Origin: Limnohabitans sp. WS1
Lineage (GTDB): Bacteria > Pseudomonadota > Gammaproteobacteria > Burkholderiales > Burkholderiaceae_C
NCBI RefSeq assembly: GCF_003063265.1
Contig: NZ_NERU01000001.1
Coordinates: 496,001 to 560,000, forward strand
Length of the DNA: 64,000 bases
Direction of reading: 5' to 3'
Under the pieces are notes generated by a model. The model saw only the letters and a program-made list of their open reading frames with translations. It had not been told where the DNA came from and ran no database searches. Positions within the stretch are counted from its first letter, which is position 1. Every line of letters starts with the position of its first letter. Positions 8,713 to 17,207 of the stretch are shown here, one piece after another. The translations under genes and the position numbers were made by a program.

Positions 8713-9597
8713 ATGACCGCAACGCAATGGCAAAACATCTTGGTGCTGTGCACCATCATGGGTTTTGCAACGATGGAATATGTGAGCCGACGTTACAAAA
8801 ATACGGTGACCGCCACGGGCAACGACACCAAGCTGGAGGTGTTCATGTTCCTGAGCGTGCTGGCGATCACCCAGCCCTTGGCGATTTTTGTCACGTCCAA
8901 GCTGGGGCACGCTTGGTTTCCAGACTACAAAAACGCTTTGGCTGATTTGCCTTGGTGGGGCATGGTCGGTATTTTGTTGGTGGCCGATGACATGACGCAG
9001 TACTGGTGGCACCGTTTGTCGCATTCGCCTTTGTTGTGGCCTTTGCACCGGGCGCACCACTCGGCCGAGTACATGAGCATCCGCGTGACATTCCGCAACA
9101 ACTTTTTCTATTACCTGATGATGCCGGGTTTGTGGGCTGCCGGTGCTTTGCTGTATTTGGGTTTTGGCGGCATGGTGTATGCGCTTTACATCGCGGTCAA
9201 GTTGCTGGTCATCTTAGGTGCGCACTGCGCGTGGCGTTGGGACGAGCCGCTGTACCGGGTGCGGGCCCTGCATCCCCTCATGTGGGTGTTGGAGCGCACC
9301 ATTTCGACCCCGGCCACGCATTGGGCACACCACGCCATCACCAATGAAGACGGTGTGGGTCATTACAAAGGCAACTTTGGCAACTTGCTGTTTTTGTGGG
9401 ACATCATTTTTGGCAGCGCCCACATCACACGCCAATACCCTGCGCGTGTTGGATTGATCGACGACAAGTTGTTTGGGCAAGAGCGTTGGTACCACCAGAT
9501 GCTTTACCCGGTGTTGCAGTCCAAGCGTGAACATTCTGCTTTGCGCGTGGGGGGCTCGATCTACGCAGGTCCGGAAACCTTGGACACAAAATCTTGA
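8713..9597 (+). CDS. Sterol desaturase/fatty acid hydroxylase family membrane protein
   Basis: The family consists of membrane di-iron oxygenases that hydroxylate or desaturate lipids. The 294-residue protein has several membrane segments. The histidine clusters that bind the metals are visible as HRLSH, HRAHH and the later HWAHH. The substrate is unknown; in bacteria these proteins act on hopanoids, carotenoids or ornithine lipids. The start at ATG 8713 follows GGAGACAGGGA. No lipid biosynthesis neighbours help to narrow the role. Confidence 0.88.
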   Translation: MTATQWQNILVLCTIMGFATMEYVSRRYKNTVTATGNDTKLEVFMFLSVLAITQPLAIFVTSKLGHAWFPDYKNALADLPWWGMVGILLVADDMTQYWWHRLSHSPLLWPLHRAHHSAEYMSIRVTFRNNFFYYLMMPGLWAAGALLYLGFGGMVYALYIAVKLLVILGAHCAWRWDEPLYRVRALHPLMWVLERTISTPATHWAHHAITNEDGVGHYKGNFGNLLFLWDIIFGSAHITRQYPARVGLIDDKLFGQERWYHQMLYPVLQSKREHSALRVGGSIYAGPETLDTKS

Positions 9598-9718
9598 TCT
9601 ACCAAGCCTTGTGCTTTGTCATTTCGGCCTTGAGCCGTGTTTCAGAGTGCACAGTGGGTGTTGTCAAAGGGCGGCGGCACACGCTGGATTGTGTTGAGCA
9701 CCTTGGGTGTAAAACGGT

Positions 9719-10357
9719 TTAAGCCCGCCAAGCCGGCAGTTGCCAGTTGCGCCAAAGCCCCAGCGCGCGCAAACCCACCGTGACCACCAGGCAGCCCAGC
9801 AAAGCCACCCACCCGGGCGCGTCGGTGAACCACAAACCCACATAAGTCCAGCCGCCCGCAAAGGCGCAGACTGCGTAGGGGCGGTGGTCTTTGAAGGCGG
9901 TAGGGATTTCGTTGCACACCATGTCGCGCAGCACGCCGCCAAACACGCCGGTGATCAGGCCCATGAGCACGGCCACCACTGGGGGCATGAGCGCCTGCAG
10001 CGCTTGGTGTACGCCGGTGGCGGTGAACAGGCCCAGGCCCAGTGCGTCAGGCCAGAGGATGGCTTTTTCGGTGACTTCAAAGTGGCGCTGGCGCATGAAG
10101 GCCATGGCGAGTACACACAGGGCCAACACACCCCAAAGCATTTCGGTGTGTTGCACCCAGAAGAAAGGGCGTTGGTCCAGCAGCAAGTCGCGCAGTGTGC
10201 CGCCGCCAAATGCCGCCAAAAAAGCGACCACACACACGCCCACCGCGTCCAGCCGTTTACGCGCCGCTTCCATCAGGCCCGAGAGGGCAAAGGCGGCGGT
10301 GGCCGACAGCTCGACCAGCAGGCGAAGGGTGTCTCCCCAAGATTGAATTCCGTACAT
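9719..10357 (-). CDS. TRIC/UPF0126 family cation channel-like membrane protein
   Basis: The 212-residue protein has about seven hydrophobic segments. It carries two repeats of the UPF0126 pattern, FALSGLMEA/GGGTLRDLL and GLFTATG/GGVLRDMV, which belong to bacterial relatives of trimeric intracellular cation channels (E. coli YicG). ATG 10357 is preferred because it gives the typical start MYGIQSWGDTLRLL; an earlier in-frame ATG at 10393 adds twelve atypical residues. Family structure work supports potassium conduction, but the function here is not established. Confidence 0.85.
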   Translation of the reverse strand: MYGIQSWGDTLRLLVELSATAAFALSGLMEAARKRLDAVGVCVVAFLAAFGGGTLRDLLLDQRPFFWVQHTEMLWGVLALCVLAMAFMRQRHFEVTEKAILWPDALGLGLFTATGVHQALQALMPPVVAVLMGLITGVFGGVLRDMVCNEIPTAFKDHRPYAVCAFAGGWTYVGLWFTDAPGWVALLGCLVVTVGLRALGLWRNWQLPAWRA

Positions 10358-10396
10358 GTTGGGGATTATCGATGTTGCTGCATCGAAACCCAAAGC

Positions 10397-10552
10397 GTCG
10401 GACCTGAAGGTGCCGACCTACAGAGACGTGGCTTTTGTAGGTCGGCGGCTTCAGCCCCGACATGTCATTGCGCTGGAGCGGGCCATGTCGGAGCTGAAGC
10501 TGCCGACCTACAGGGACGTGGCTTTTGTAGGTCGGCGGCTTCAGCCCCGACA
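10397..10552. repeat. Two 90-bp units of a GTAGGTCGG REP-like repeat
   Basis: Two near-identical 90-bp units (TGCCGACCTACAG begins at 10411 and 10501) each hold inverted halves: GTCGG(A)GCTGAAG...GCCGACCTACA and TGTAGGTCGGCGGCTTCAGCCCCGACA. The halves can fold on themselves and on each other. The same repeat core forms the much longer array at 35.8-36.4 kb. It lies between the starts/ends of the TRIC gene and the DASH cryptochrome gene. Confidence 0.85.
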
Positions 10553-10556
10553 AGTT

Positions 10557-11873
10557 TTAGAGCCAGACTTGACGATAGCGCCCTTGCGCGTCGTGGTCCT
10601 GGGTTTGTTTGGCAGGATTGAAGCGTCTGCCCACACGCGGGTCGGTGCCTCGGCCGCTCACGTACAACCAGTTGCCTTGGTTGCTGCACACGTCAAAGTC
10701 CACCAATTGCGATTCGAACCAGGCCGCGCCCGCACGCCAGTCGCAAGACAGGTCGTGCACCAGAAAGCTGGCCACGATTTGGCGCATGCGGTTGGAGGTG
10801 AAGCCCGTGGCCTCCAACTCGCGCATGCCCGCGTCCACGATAGGCTCGCCCGTTTGGCCGTTGCACCAGCGTGCAAAGTCTTTGGGGAAGTGCGAGGGTT
10901 GGGGCAGCTTCGACAAACCCCGTGCCGCATAGAGTAGTCGGCCATGTTGCAGGTGCAACATGCGGAAGTTGTCGCGCCACAGCAGCTCAAACCACAACCA
11001 ATAGGTGCCGTCGTTGCTGCCGTGCTGCTTTTCGTAGGCATGGAGTTCCGCCCAAATGCGGCGGGCCGACACCGCGCCTGTGGCCAGCCAAGGTGACCAG
11101 TGGCTGCTGGTGTGCTGGCCTTGCAGAGCGTTGCGGGTTTGTTTGTAGCGGTCGGGCCATGGCGGGGTGAGGTAGCTTTGCAGGTGGGCCAAGGCGCTGG
11201 CTTCGCCGCCCCGGCATACGGCTTGTGTGTAGGGGAAATTCGAGCGTGGGTGCGCGTCGCCCTCGTTGTCGGCTTGCAGCAGCGTGAAGGGGTTGTCGGT
11301 CCAGCCGGGCAAGGCGGTCATGTTGTCACTCGGAGGCGCAGGCAGCTGGGCGGGCGCAGGCAGCGGTGCCAAGGGCTGTAGCCGCGCCGATTCGATGCGC
11401 TGGCGAAACTCGGTGAAGACCTGCGGCATGTCTTCGGCCGCAAAGGGCAGGGCGTCGGGTTCGATCAGGCTGGACTGCCACAGCGTTTTGACGGTGAGGC
11501 CCACGTTGATCAGCGCTTGCACTTGGGCTTCTTCTTCTGGCGCGGCGATGTTTTCACAAAACACAGTGTCGGCTTGCACGGTGCGGGCGCAGGCGGGCAG
11601 CACCTCGGCCACAGGGCCATGCAGCAACACCAGGCGTTGGCCCAAAGCCTTCAGCCCGTTTTGCAGGTCTTGCAGCGTGTCGGCCAAAAAGCGCCTGCGG
11701 TGTGCGCCCATGCGGCGAAAGCCCCAGGCGGTGGGTGTGTCTTGAACGGGTTCGTGCACAAAGACCAACAGAAGAGCTTGGCCATGGGCTTGGGCGTAGT
11801 TGATGGCTTGCACAAGGGCACGTTGATCGTGCAAGCGCAAGTCGTTTCGAAACCAGAAAAGGGTGGTGCGCAT
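10557..11873 (-). CDS. DASH-family cryptochrome (DNA photolyase superfamily)
   Basis: DASH cryptochromes bind FAD and an antenna folate and repair cyclobutane pyrimidine dimers, chiefly in single-stranded DNA. The 438-residue protein starts MRTTLFWFRNDLRLHD, the photolyase alpha/beta antenna domain. The C-terminal FAD domain contains NRMRQIVASFLVHDLSCDWR, WFESQLVDFDVCSNQGNW and the DASH signature RGTDPRVGRRFNP. It ends KQTQDHDAQGRYRQVWL. It follows the other photolyase-family gene by three bases, so both share an operon. Confidence 0.93.
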   Translation of the reverse strand: MRTTLFWFRNDLRLHDQRALVQAINYAQAHGQALLLVFVHEPVQDTPTAWGFRRMGAHRRRFLADTLQDLQNGLKALGQRLVLLHGPVAEVLPACARTVQADTVFCENIAAPEEEAQVQALINVGLTVKTLWQSSLIEPDALPFAAEDMPQVFTEFRQRIESARLQPLAPLPAPAQLPAPPSDNMTALPGWTDNPFTLLQADNEGDAHPRSNFPYTQAVCRGGEASALAHLQSYLTPPWPDRYKQTRNALQGQHTSSHWSPWLATGAVSARRIWAELHAYEKQHGSNDGTYWLWFELLWRDNFRMLHLQHGRLLYAARGLSKLPQPSHFPKDFARWCNGQTGEPIVDAGMRELEATGFTSNRMRQIVASFLVHDLSCDWRAGAAWFESQLVDFDVCSNQGNWLYVSGRGTDPRVGRRFNPAKQTQDHDAQGRYRQVWL

Positions 11874-11876
11874 CGT

Positions 11877-13481
11877 TTAAAAATCAAAGCCCAGCTGCTT
11901 GCTGGGTGGGGTGTTGGTATCGGAAGACGGTCGCGTTTTTCGGCGGATGGTCTTGGGGCTATCGCTGTCACGGTCTCGGGTGAACACGTCACGTTGAGCG
12001 CCGCTGCCATGTTTGCGTGAAGCGTGCTTCTCGACGATGGCTTTTTTGCCCGCTTTCACACCGGGTTCGGCCCGTCGGGCGTGCAACGCTGCTTTGGAGT
12101 TGCGTGTGGCTTCGGCCAAATCCACCAACGGCAGGGGAATGTCGGCGTCTGGCCCGCTGCCCACCGTCAGGCCGCAGTGGCGCAACACCTCGGGCGGCAT
12201 CAGCCAGGGCTCAAACAACCAGGTGTCGGGCACGCGGCGCATGTGCGGCAGCCAGCGGCGCACAAAGATGCCTTTGGGGTCGTGGTCTTGTGCTTGTTTG
12301 ATCGGGTTGTAAACCCGCGTGGTGTTGATGCCGGTGGTGCCCGACTGCATTTGCAACTGGCTCCAATGGATGCCGGGTTCGTAGTCCAGAAACTGTGTGG
12401 CCAGCCAATGGCCCACGGGCCACCAGTCGAGCCACAGCGGGTAGGCTGCCACCGACACCAGCATGGCCCGCATGCGAAAGTTCAGCCAGCCGGTCTGGTG
12501 CAGCATGACCACACAAGCGTCCACCATGGGCCAGCCCGTGCGGGCCGAGGTCAGTGCCGCAAAGTGCGCGTCGTTCCAGCCGTCTTCGCGCAGGCCGTCG
12601 TAACCCCGGTGCATGTTGCGCCATTCGATTTCGGGCTCGCTTTCGAGCTTTTGGATGAAGTGGCAATGCCAATACAAACGGCTGATGAAACCGACCAGAC
12701 CCGCCCGGTGCCTGCCCGCTTGCGGCGGCAAGGTATCGAGCGCCGCGCGGGTGGCCTGCACGACCTCGCGCATGCTGATGCAGCCCCAAGCCAAATAGGC
12801 CGAAATGCGTGAACAGGCGGTGGGCGAACTCAACGGCGATGAGATGCCACCTCGGTAACCCAGCGCCCGCACATCCAGAAAGCTGTGCAAGGTCTCCAAA
12901 CCCAGGCGACGCCCACCGCGCTGGCGCTGGCCGGGGTTGTGCTGCAGGCCGGGTGGCGGTGTCATCACTTCGGGGCCAAAATGGTCAGCCGCATCAACAA
13001 AATGCAACTCAGGCAAGACCGCTTGCGGCGCGGCCATGTGCGCTTCCCAGCGGGCTTGCCAGGTGTTGCGGCTTTTCAGACGTCGCACCACGCCAAATTG
13101 CGCGAACTCGGTCCAGCCCACGCCCGCACTGCGGCACCACGCGCCCACCTGCAGATCGCGCTCGTAGGTGAAGGCGTTGCCGGTTTCTTGGTGCGCCACC
13201 AGTTCGGCAAACGGCGCTTGTGCGTGCAGGGTCGCCAGCACCTGCACTGCAGGGCCCACGCGCACCTGCAAGCTGCCGCCCAGTGCTTGTAGTTCTTGGT
13301 GCAGTTCACATAAAGATTCGCGCACGAATTCAAAGTGCTGCAAAGCCGCATCGGGCTGCGCCCACAGACCCGGCTCGACGATGTACAGGCACAGCACCGG
13401 CCCTTGCGTGGCGGCATGCGCCAGCGCCGCATGGTCTTGCAGGCGCAGGTCGCGTTTGAACCAGACCACTCGGTATGTCAT
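11877..13481 (-). CDS. Photolyase/cryptochrome family FAD protein with basic C-terminal tail
   Basis: This 534-residue protein belongs to the photolyase/cryptochrome superfamily. It starts MTYRVVWFKRDLRLQDH, has an antenna-binding N-terminal domain, and a FAD domain with NFRMRAMLVSVAAYPLWLDW, DYEPGIHWSQLQMQSG and the motif INTTRVYNPIKQAQDHDP. Whether it repairs DNA or acts as a photoreceptor cannot be decided. A tail of about 75 residues rich in Lys/Arg/Ser/Asp follows the core and ends in KQLGFDF, which resembles hexapeptide sliding-clamp motifs. ATG 13481 is used because the upstream extension lies within the preceding gene; its ATGA overlap with that gene indicates coupling. Confidence 0.9.
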   Translation of the reverse strand: MTYRVVWFKRDLRLQDHAALAHAATQGPVLCLYIVEPGLWAQPDAALQHFEFVRESLCELHQELQALGGSLQVRVGPAVQVLATLHAQAPFAELVAHQETGNAFTYERDLQVGAWCRSAGVGWTEFAQFGVVRRLKSRNTWQARWEAHMAAPQAVLPELHFVDAADHFGPEVMTPPPGLQHNPGQRQRGGRRLGLETLHSFLDVRALGYRGGISSPLSSPTACSRISAYLAWGCISMREVVQATRAALDTLPPQAGRHRAGLVGFISRLYWHCHFIQKLESEPEIEWRNMHRGYDGLREDGWNDAHFAALTSARTGWPMVDACVVMLHQTGWLNFRMRAMLVSVAAYPLWLDWWPVGHWLATQFLDYEPGIHWSQLQMQSGTTGINTTRVYNPIKQAQDHDPKGIFVRRWLPHMRRVPDTWLFEPWLMPPEVLRHCGLTVGSGPDADIPLPLVDLAEATRNSKAALHARRAEPGVKAGKKAIVEKHASRKHGSGAQRDVFTRDRDSDSPKTIRRKTRPSSDTNTPPSKQLGFDF

Positions 13482-14044
13482 GGCTGGCTGTTCTGGATGG
13501 AATGCCCCGGTCCCAGTCCGCTTGGCCCCGTGCCGTAACGCGTTGAATCGACAGTCACACACGAGAGCAATTCAGACGGCAGATCGGGCGCTTGTTGGCG
13601 CAGGTAGCGGCGCACCAGGTCACCGCTGTGCCAAGGGGCGGTCGATCCGCTCCACACCGCTTGGTCTTGTACCTGCCACTGACCGGCCTTCAGGCGCAAG
13701 ACCACCAGACTGGGGTGGAGCGTGTCAAAGGCCACCTCGGCCACAGTCCATTCCCCCCATTGTTGCAACTGCAAAGCGCGTGCACTTTGCGAGTCGGGCG
13801 GGCTGTGTTGCCGGATCACTTTCAGCACCGCATGGGCGGTGGGGTCCTCTGTTGACAAGGCGCGAACGTCGGTGCAATCACGACGCCATTGCAGCATCTG
13901 ATCTGCCCCCCATCCACGCACATCGAAGCGCAAGCCATTCACCTCCAGCAAGCCTCGGCCGTCCTGTTGGACCCAGTCCACATGGCTGTCGATCACCAAC
14001 AAGCTGGTGAGCACAACCAGCACAGCACCGACATGCCGTTTCAT
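13478..14044 (-). CDS. Hypothetical secreted or membrane-anchored protein heading the photolyase operon
   Basis: I do not recognise this 188-residue protein. It starts MKRHVGAVLVVLTSLLVIDSHVD, a signal peptide or N-terminal anchor, so the rest probably faces the periplasm. The remainder is soluble, with two cysteines (CTDVR and LSCVTVDS) that could form a disulfide. Its stop overlaps the start of the photolyase-family gene by four bases, which points to coordinated expression with DNA-light proteins, an odd pairing for an exported protein. Confidence 0.7.
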   Translation of the reverse strand: MKRHVGAVLVVLTSLLVIDSHVDWVQQDGRGLLEVNGLRFDVRGWGADQMLQWRRDCTDVRALSTEDPTAHAVLKVIRQHSPPDSQSARALQLQQWGEWTVAEVAFDTLHPSLVVLRLKAGQWQVQDQAVWSGSTAPWHSGDLVRRYLRQQAPDLPSELLSCVTVDSTRYGTGPSGLGPGHSIQNSQP

Positions 14045-14174
14045 GCGAGGTCACCCCCGCTCAAATGCGCTGTGCAAAGGGGGTCTTGATGCAGGTAGCA
14101 GAGAAAATCAGCCCATTTTGTGAATATCAAATAAGTCATTTTTAGCTAATTTCAATTGATTTGAAAATTAAGAG

Positions 14175-14202
14175 TTGTTTTGTGACTGTGTGGTCATAGA
14201 AT
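14175..14202 (+). promoter_or_regulatory. Candidate promoter with palindromic operator for the Rrf2 gene
   Basis: A -35-like TTGTTT (14175-14180) and a -10-like TAGAAT (14197-14202) are separated by 16 bases. The spacer contains the inverted repeat TGAC-N6-GTCA (14183-14196). Its position between the promoter boxes suits autorepression by the Rrf2 protein encoded just downstream. The assignment is inference from spacing and symmetry. Confidence 0.5.
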
Positions 14203-14226
14203 ATCTCATCGTTAACGGAGAACGTC

Positions 14227-14721
14227 ATGATCCTCAAGAAAACAGTCAAAGCCCTTGATATTGCTGTGTTCATCACGTCGCGTGCGGTGGTCAAGCCCGT
14301 GACCACTGAAGAGATCGCCAGTGGCTTGTCTTTGTCGTCTTCGTACACCGAATCCATTTTGAAAGAGCTGCGTGAAGCTGGTTTGATCCGCGCCCACCGA
14401 GGCCCGGGGGGCGGTTACCAGATTCGGGGCAATCCTGAAGACATCAGTTTGTGGGATGTGGTCAAGCATTTTGAAGAGGTGCACAGCTTCGATGCGCTTT
14501 ACCCGCAAGGGGGGCATCCCATGAAAAACCTGGAATCCGACATCCAAAGCACCATGCAGTCCTTGCTGCAGGCGCAAAGTCTGTCCGATGTGGCCGTGCC
14601 CTTCATGCCACGGGATGCGCGTGTGACCTCGATGATGGGTCAGTTCCGACTCAAACCCCTGCCTGCCCCGGTCATGCCCCGTGCGCCGAACTCGGTGTTT
14701 CAGCTCAGCATGATGATGTAA
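14227..14721 (+). CDS. Rrf2-family transcriptional regulator without cysteines
   Basis: Rrf2 proteins (IscR, NsrR, CymR, RsrR) are winged-helix regulators. Residues 1-80 show the family helix-turn-helix and wing: MILKKTVKALDIAVF, TTEEIASGLSLSSSYTES and the wing GPGGGYQI. IscR and NsrR use three cysteines to hold an Fe-S cluster, but this 164-residue protein has none, so it cannot sense through that route. It may be a CymR-like or apo-type regulator. The gene starts after TAACGGAGAACGTC and ends four bases from a convergent DUF2237 gene. Confidence 0.9.
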   Translation: MILKKTVKALDIAVFITSRAVVKPVTTEEIASGLSLSSSYTESILKELREAGLIRAHRGPGGGYQIRGNPEDISLWDVVKHFEEVHSFDALYPQGGHPMKNLESDIQSTMQSLLQAQSLSDVAVPFMPRDARVTSMMGQFRLKPLPAPVMPRAPNSVFQLSMMM

Positions 14722-14725
14722 GGCA

Positions 14726-15100
14726 TCAATTCGGGACCCAGGCAAACTCGCGCAGTTGGGCCAGGGTCACGAACTGCAAGGCTTTTTGGTGGGTGCTTTC
14801 AAGGACCACATGGGGTGCCACACCGGCTTGAAACGCTTCGAGCCATCTCAGGGCACACAGGCACCACCGGTCTCCGGCTTTCAGTCCCGCAAAACGGTGT
14901 GATGGACGCGGCGTCATCAAGTCGTTGCCACGGGCGCTGGAGTAATCCAAAAAGGCTTGGGTGACTTTGGCACAAATCACATGGGTTCCCACGTCTTCGT
15001 CGCTGGTGTTGCAGCAACCGTCCCTGAAATAACCCGTGAGTGGGTCATAAGAGCAAGGCATCAATTCGCCACCGAGAACATTCAAGCCGGAGCGAGTCAT
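14726..15100 (-). CDS. DUF2237 family protein
   Basis: The family is small, cysteine rich and of unknown function. The 124-residue protein contains the family blocks NVLGGELMPCS, DPLTGYFRDGCCNT, GTHVICAKVTQAFL, SARGNDLMTP and WCLCALRWLEAF. ATG 15100 is chosen because it starts MTRSGLNVLGG, the usual N-terminus; an upstream in-frame extension to 15226 is unrelated to the family. The invariant cysteines suggest metal or cofactor binding, which is inference. Confidence 0.88.
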   Translation of the reverse strand: MTRSGLNVLGGELMPCSYDPLTGYFRDGCCNTSDEDVGTHVICAKVTQAFLDYSSARGNDLMTPRPSHRFAGLKAGDRWCLCALRWLEAFQAGVAPHVVLESTHQKALQFVTLAQLREFAWVPN

Positions 15101-15277
15101 GGGGTTCCAAATAAAAAGTGAGCAAGTGCCCGATTGTGTGGTGCTTGGGTGTGTTGCTGTGTCACACGCGGGCAATAGGTTCCCACGGTGCAGGGTTTTT
15201 GGAGCCAAGTGGGCAGATACACACATGACAGCTGCAGGTGTGTGGGGCCAGTAAGATCATTTCAAAGCTGTCGCACC

Positions 15278-16033
15278 ATGAACTTTCCGCTGATCACTGA
15301 TCCCTATTTTTACGCCATTGCCGCGCCTGCGGTGGTGATGCTGGGTTTGAGCAAAAGCGGTTTTGGCGCAGGTTTTGGATCGCTGGCGGTGCCCCTGATG
15401 GCGCTGACGGTCACTGTGCCCCAGGCGGCTGCCATCTTGATGCCCGTCTTGTTGGTCATGGACTTGTTGGGCATGGCGGCGTTTCGCAAGGATGTGGACA
15501 AGGCTTTGCTGCGGTTCATGCTGCCCTTTGCCATGCTGGGCATTGTGATCGGGGCCCTGTTGTTCAAACTGCTGGACGCCAAGCTGGTGGCGGCCATTGT
15601 GGGGGCTTTCACCTTGCTGTTTTTGGCACAGCAAATGCTGTTTAAGCCGCGCTCTGACAGCCCACCGCCGCCTCCTTGGTTGGGCGCTGTTTTGTTGACC
15701 ACGGCGGGATTCACCAGTTTCATCTCGCATGCGGGGGGGCCACCGGTCAATGCGTATGTGATGCGCTTGAAGCTCAAGCCGATTTTGTTCACCGGCACCA
15801 TGGCATTTTTGTTTTTCTTCATCAACATGGCCAAGTGGCTGCCTTACGCCTGGCTGGGTTTGCTGGATCTGCGCAATTTCGCCACGTCGCTGGTGCTTTT
15901 GCCCTTGGCCCCCTTGGGGGTGTGGTTGGGTGTTCGATTGGCACGGCGCATCAACCCCGCTCTTTTTTATCGCTTGATCCGCTTGGGCATGTTCCTCACG
16001 GGGTGCAAGCTCTTGTGGGATGGCTTGCGTTGA
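15278..16033 (+). CDS. TauE/SafE family sulfite exporter-like permease
   Basis: The 251-residue integral membrane protein has about eight hydrophobic segments with the TauE/SafE pattern: VVMLGLSKSGFGAGFGSLAVPL near the N-terminus and HAGGPPVNAYVM in the middle. Members export sulfite, sulfoacetate or related anions. ATG 15278 starts MNFPLITDPYFYAIAAP, a typical beginning, while an upstream in-frame start has no supporting features. The next gene follows after about 30 bases, so they may be cotranscribed. Confidence 0.88.
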   Translation: MNFPLITDPYFYAIAAPAVVMLGLSKSGFGAGFGSLAVPLMALTVTVPQAAAILMPVLLVMDLLGMAAFRKDVDKALLRFMLPFAMLGIVIGALLFKLLDAKLVAAIVGAFTLLFLAQQMLFKPRSDSPPPPPWLGAVLLTTAGFTSFISHAGGPPVNAYVMRLKLKPILFTGTMAFLFFFINMAKWLPYAWLGLLDLRNFATSLVLLPLAPLGVWLGVRLARRINPALFYRLIRLGMFLTGCKLLWDGLR

Positions 16034-16065
16034 GCCAACATTTTTATTGCAACGAGGAGATTTTC

Positions 16066-17052
16066 ATGAAAGCAGCCTGGTACAGCCGCAATGGCGAAGC
16101 CCAAGATGTGATGGTGTTGGGCGATTTGCCCAAGCCCAGCGTGCAAGCTGGCGAGGTGCTGGTGCGCTTGGCCACTTCGGGTGTCAACCCCTCGGACGTC
16201 AAGTCGCGCCGCGCACGCCCTGTGAGTGACCCTTTGATCGTGCCCCACAGCGATGGGGCCGGCGTGATCGAAGCCGTGGGTGAGGGCGTGCCCGCTGCGC
16301 GAGTGGGTGAGCGGGTCTGGATCTGGAACGGTCAGTGGCAGCGCCCTTGGGGCACTTGCGCCGATTACATCGCTGTGCCTGCCGCGCAGGCGGTGCAACT
16401 GCCTGACAGCGTCGATTTTGCCGCTGGAGCTTGCATGGGCATCCCTGGTTTGACGGCGGTGCAGGCGGTGATTTTGGCGGAGCGCTTGAGCGGCGATTTG
16501 CGCGGGCAAACGGTGCTGGTCACCGGGGCCTCATCGGCCGTGGGCCACTACATCACCCAAATGGTGACGCAGCTTGGAGCTCGGGTGATGGGCACCGTTG
16601 GCTCTGAGGCCAAAGCGGCCCATGCCCAAGCTGCAGGCCTGCAAGAGGCGATTTTTTACAAAACCGAGTCAGTGCCTGAGCGGGTCAAGGCCTTGACCCA
16701 AGGCCGAGGTGCCGATGTGATCATCGACATGGATTTTTCGACCACAGCGGCTTGGGCCAGTGAGGGGGCTTTGGCTGCGCACGGGCAAGTGGTGTGCTAC
16801 GGCTCCAACGCGCTGTCTGTTCCGCTGCCGTTTCGGCCTTGGTTGTACCAATCGATGGGGGTCAAATTTTTCCTGGTCTATGACCTGACGCCTGCGGATC
16901 GCCAAAGGGCGGTGGCCCGCTTGTCTGAGCTCTTGGCTGCTCAGTCATTGCAGCACAGCATCGGGGCGCGGTTTGCGCTGGACCAAGTGGCCCAGGCGCA
17001 CGTCACGGTTGAAGCCGGGCAAACGGTGGGCAATGTGGTGATCGATCTGTGA
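16066..17052 (+). CDS. NADPH:quinone oxidoreductase (zinc-independent MDR family)
   Basis: The 328-residue protein is a medium-chain reductase of the quinone oxidoreductase/zeta-crystallin type. It begins MKAAWYSRNGEAQDVM after a strong AACGAGGAGA ribosome site. The N-terminal GroES-like domain has SGVNPSDVK and HSDGAGVI. The Rossmann domain has the nucleotide motif TGASSAVGHY. No structural or catalytic zinc cysteines are apparent. The family reduces quinones or enones using NADPH; the substrate is not known. Confidence 0.9.
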   Translation: MKAAWYSRNGEAQDVMVLGDLPKPSVQAGEVLVRLATSGVNPSDVKSRRARPVSDPLIVPHSDGAGVIEAVGEGVPAARVGERVWIWNGQWQRPWGTCADYIAVPAAQAVQLPDSVDFAAGACMGIPGLTAVQAVILAERLSGDLRGQTVLVTGASSAVGHYITQMVTQLGARVMGTVGSEAKAAHAQAAGLQEAIFYKTESVPERVKALTQGRGADVIIDMDFSTTAAWASEGALAAHGQVVCYGSNALSVPLPFRPWLYQSMGVKFFLVYDLTPADRQRAVARLSELLAAQSLQHSIGARFALDQVAQAHVTVEAGQTVGNVVIDL

Positions 17053-17207
17053 GCCCTGCTTGGCGCTGATGGATCTGGCCGCCCGCACAGCACAGCGCGG
17101 CACTCCCGCCATCGGCTTGGGGGGGTAGACCCCAATGGGGCTGGGTTTGCCGTTATGCTTGACGGGCTGCTTGTGTTCCTTGTTTTTGCATTGGTTTTTG
17201 ATCGTCC

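Noticed and set aside
10710..10730. tRNA-like GATTCGAACC string
   Set aside because: It lies inside the cryptochrome coding sequence (residues near WFESQL) and has no cloverleaf context.
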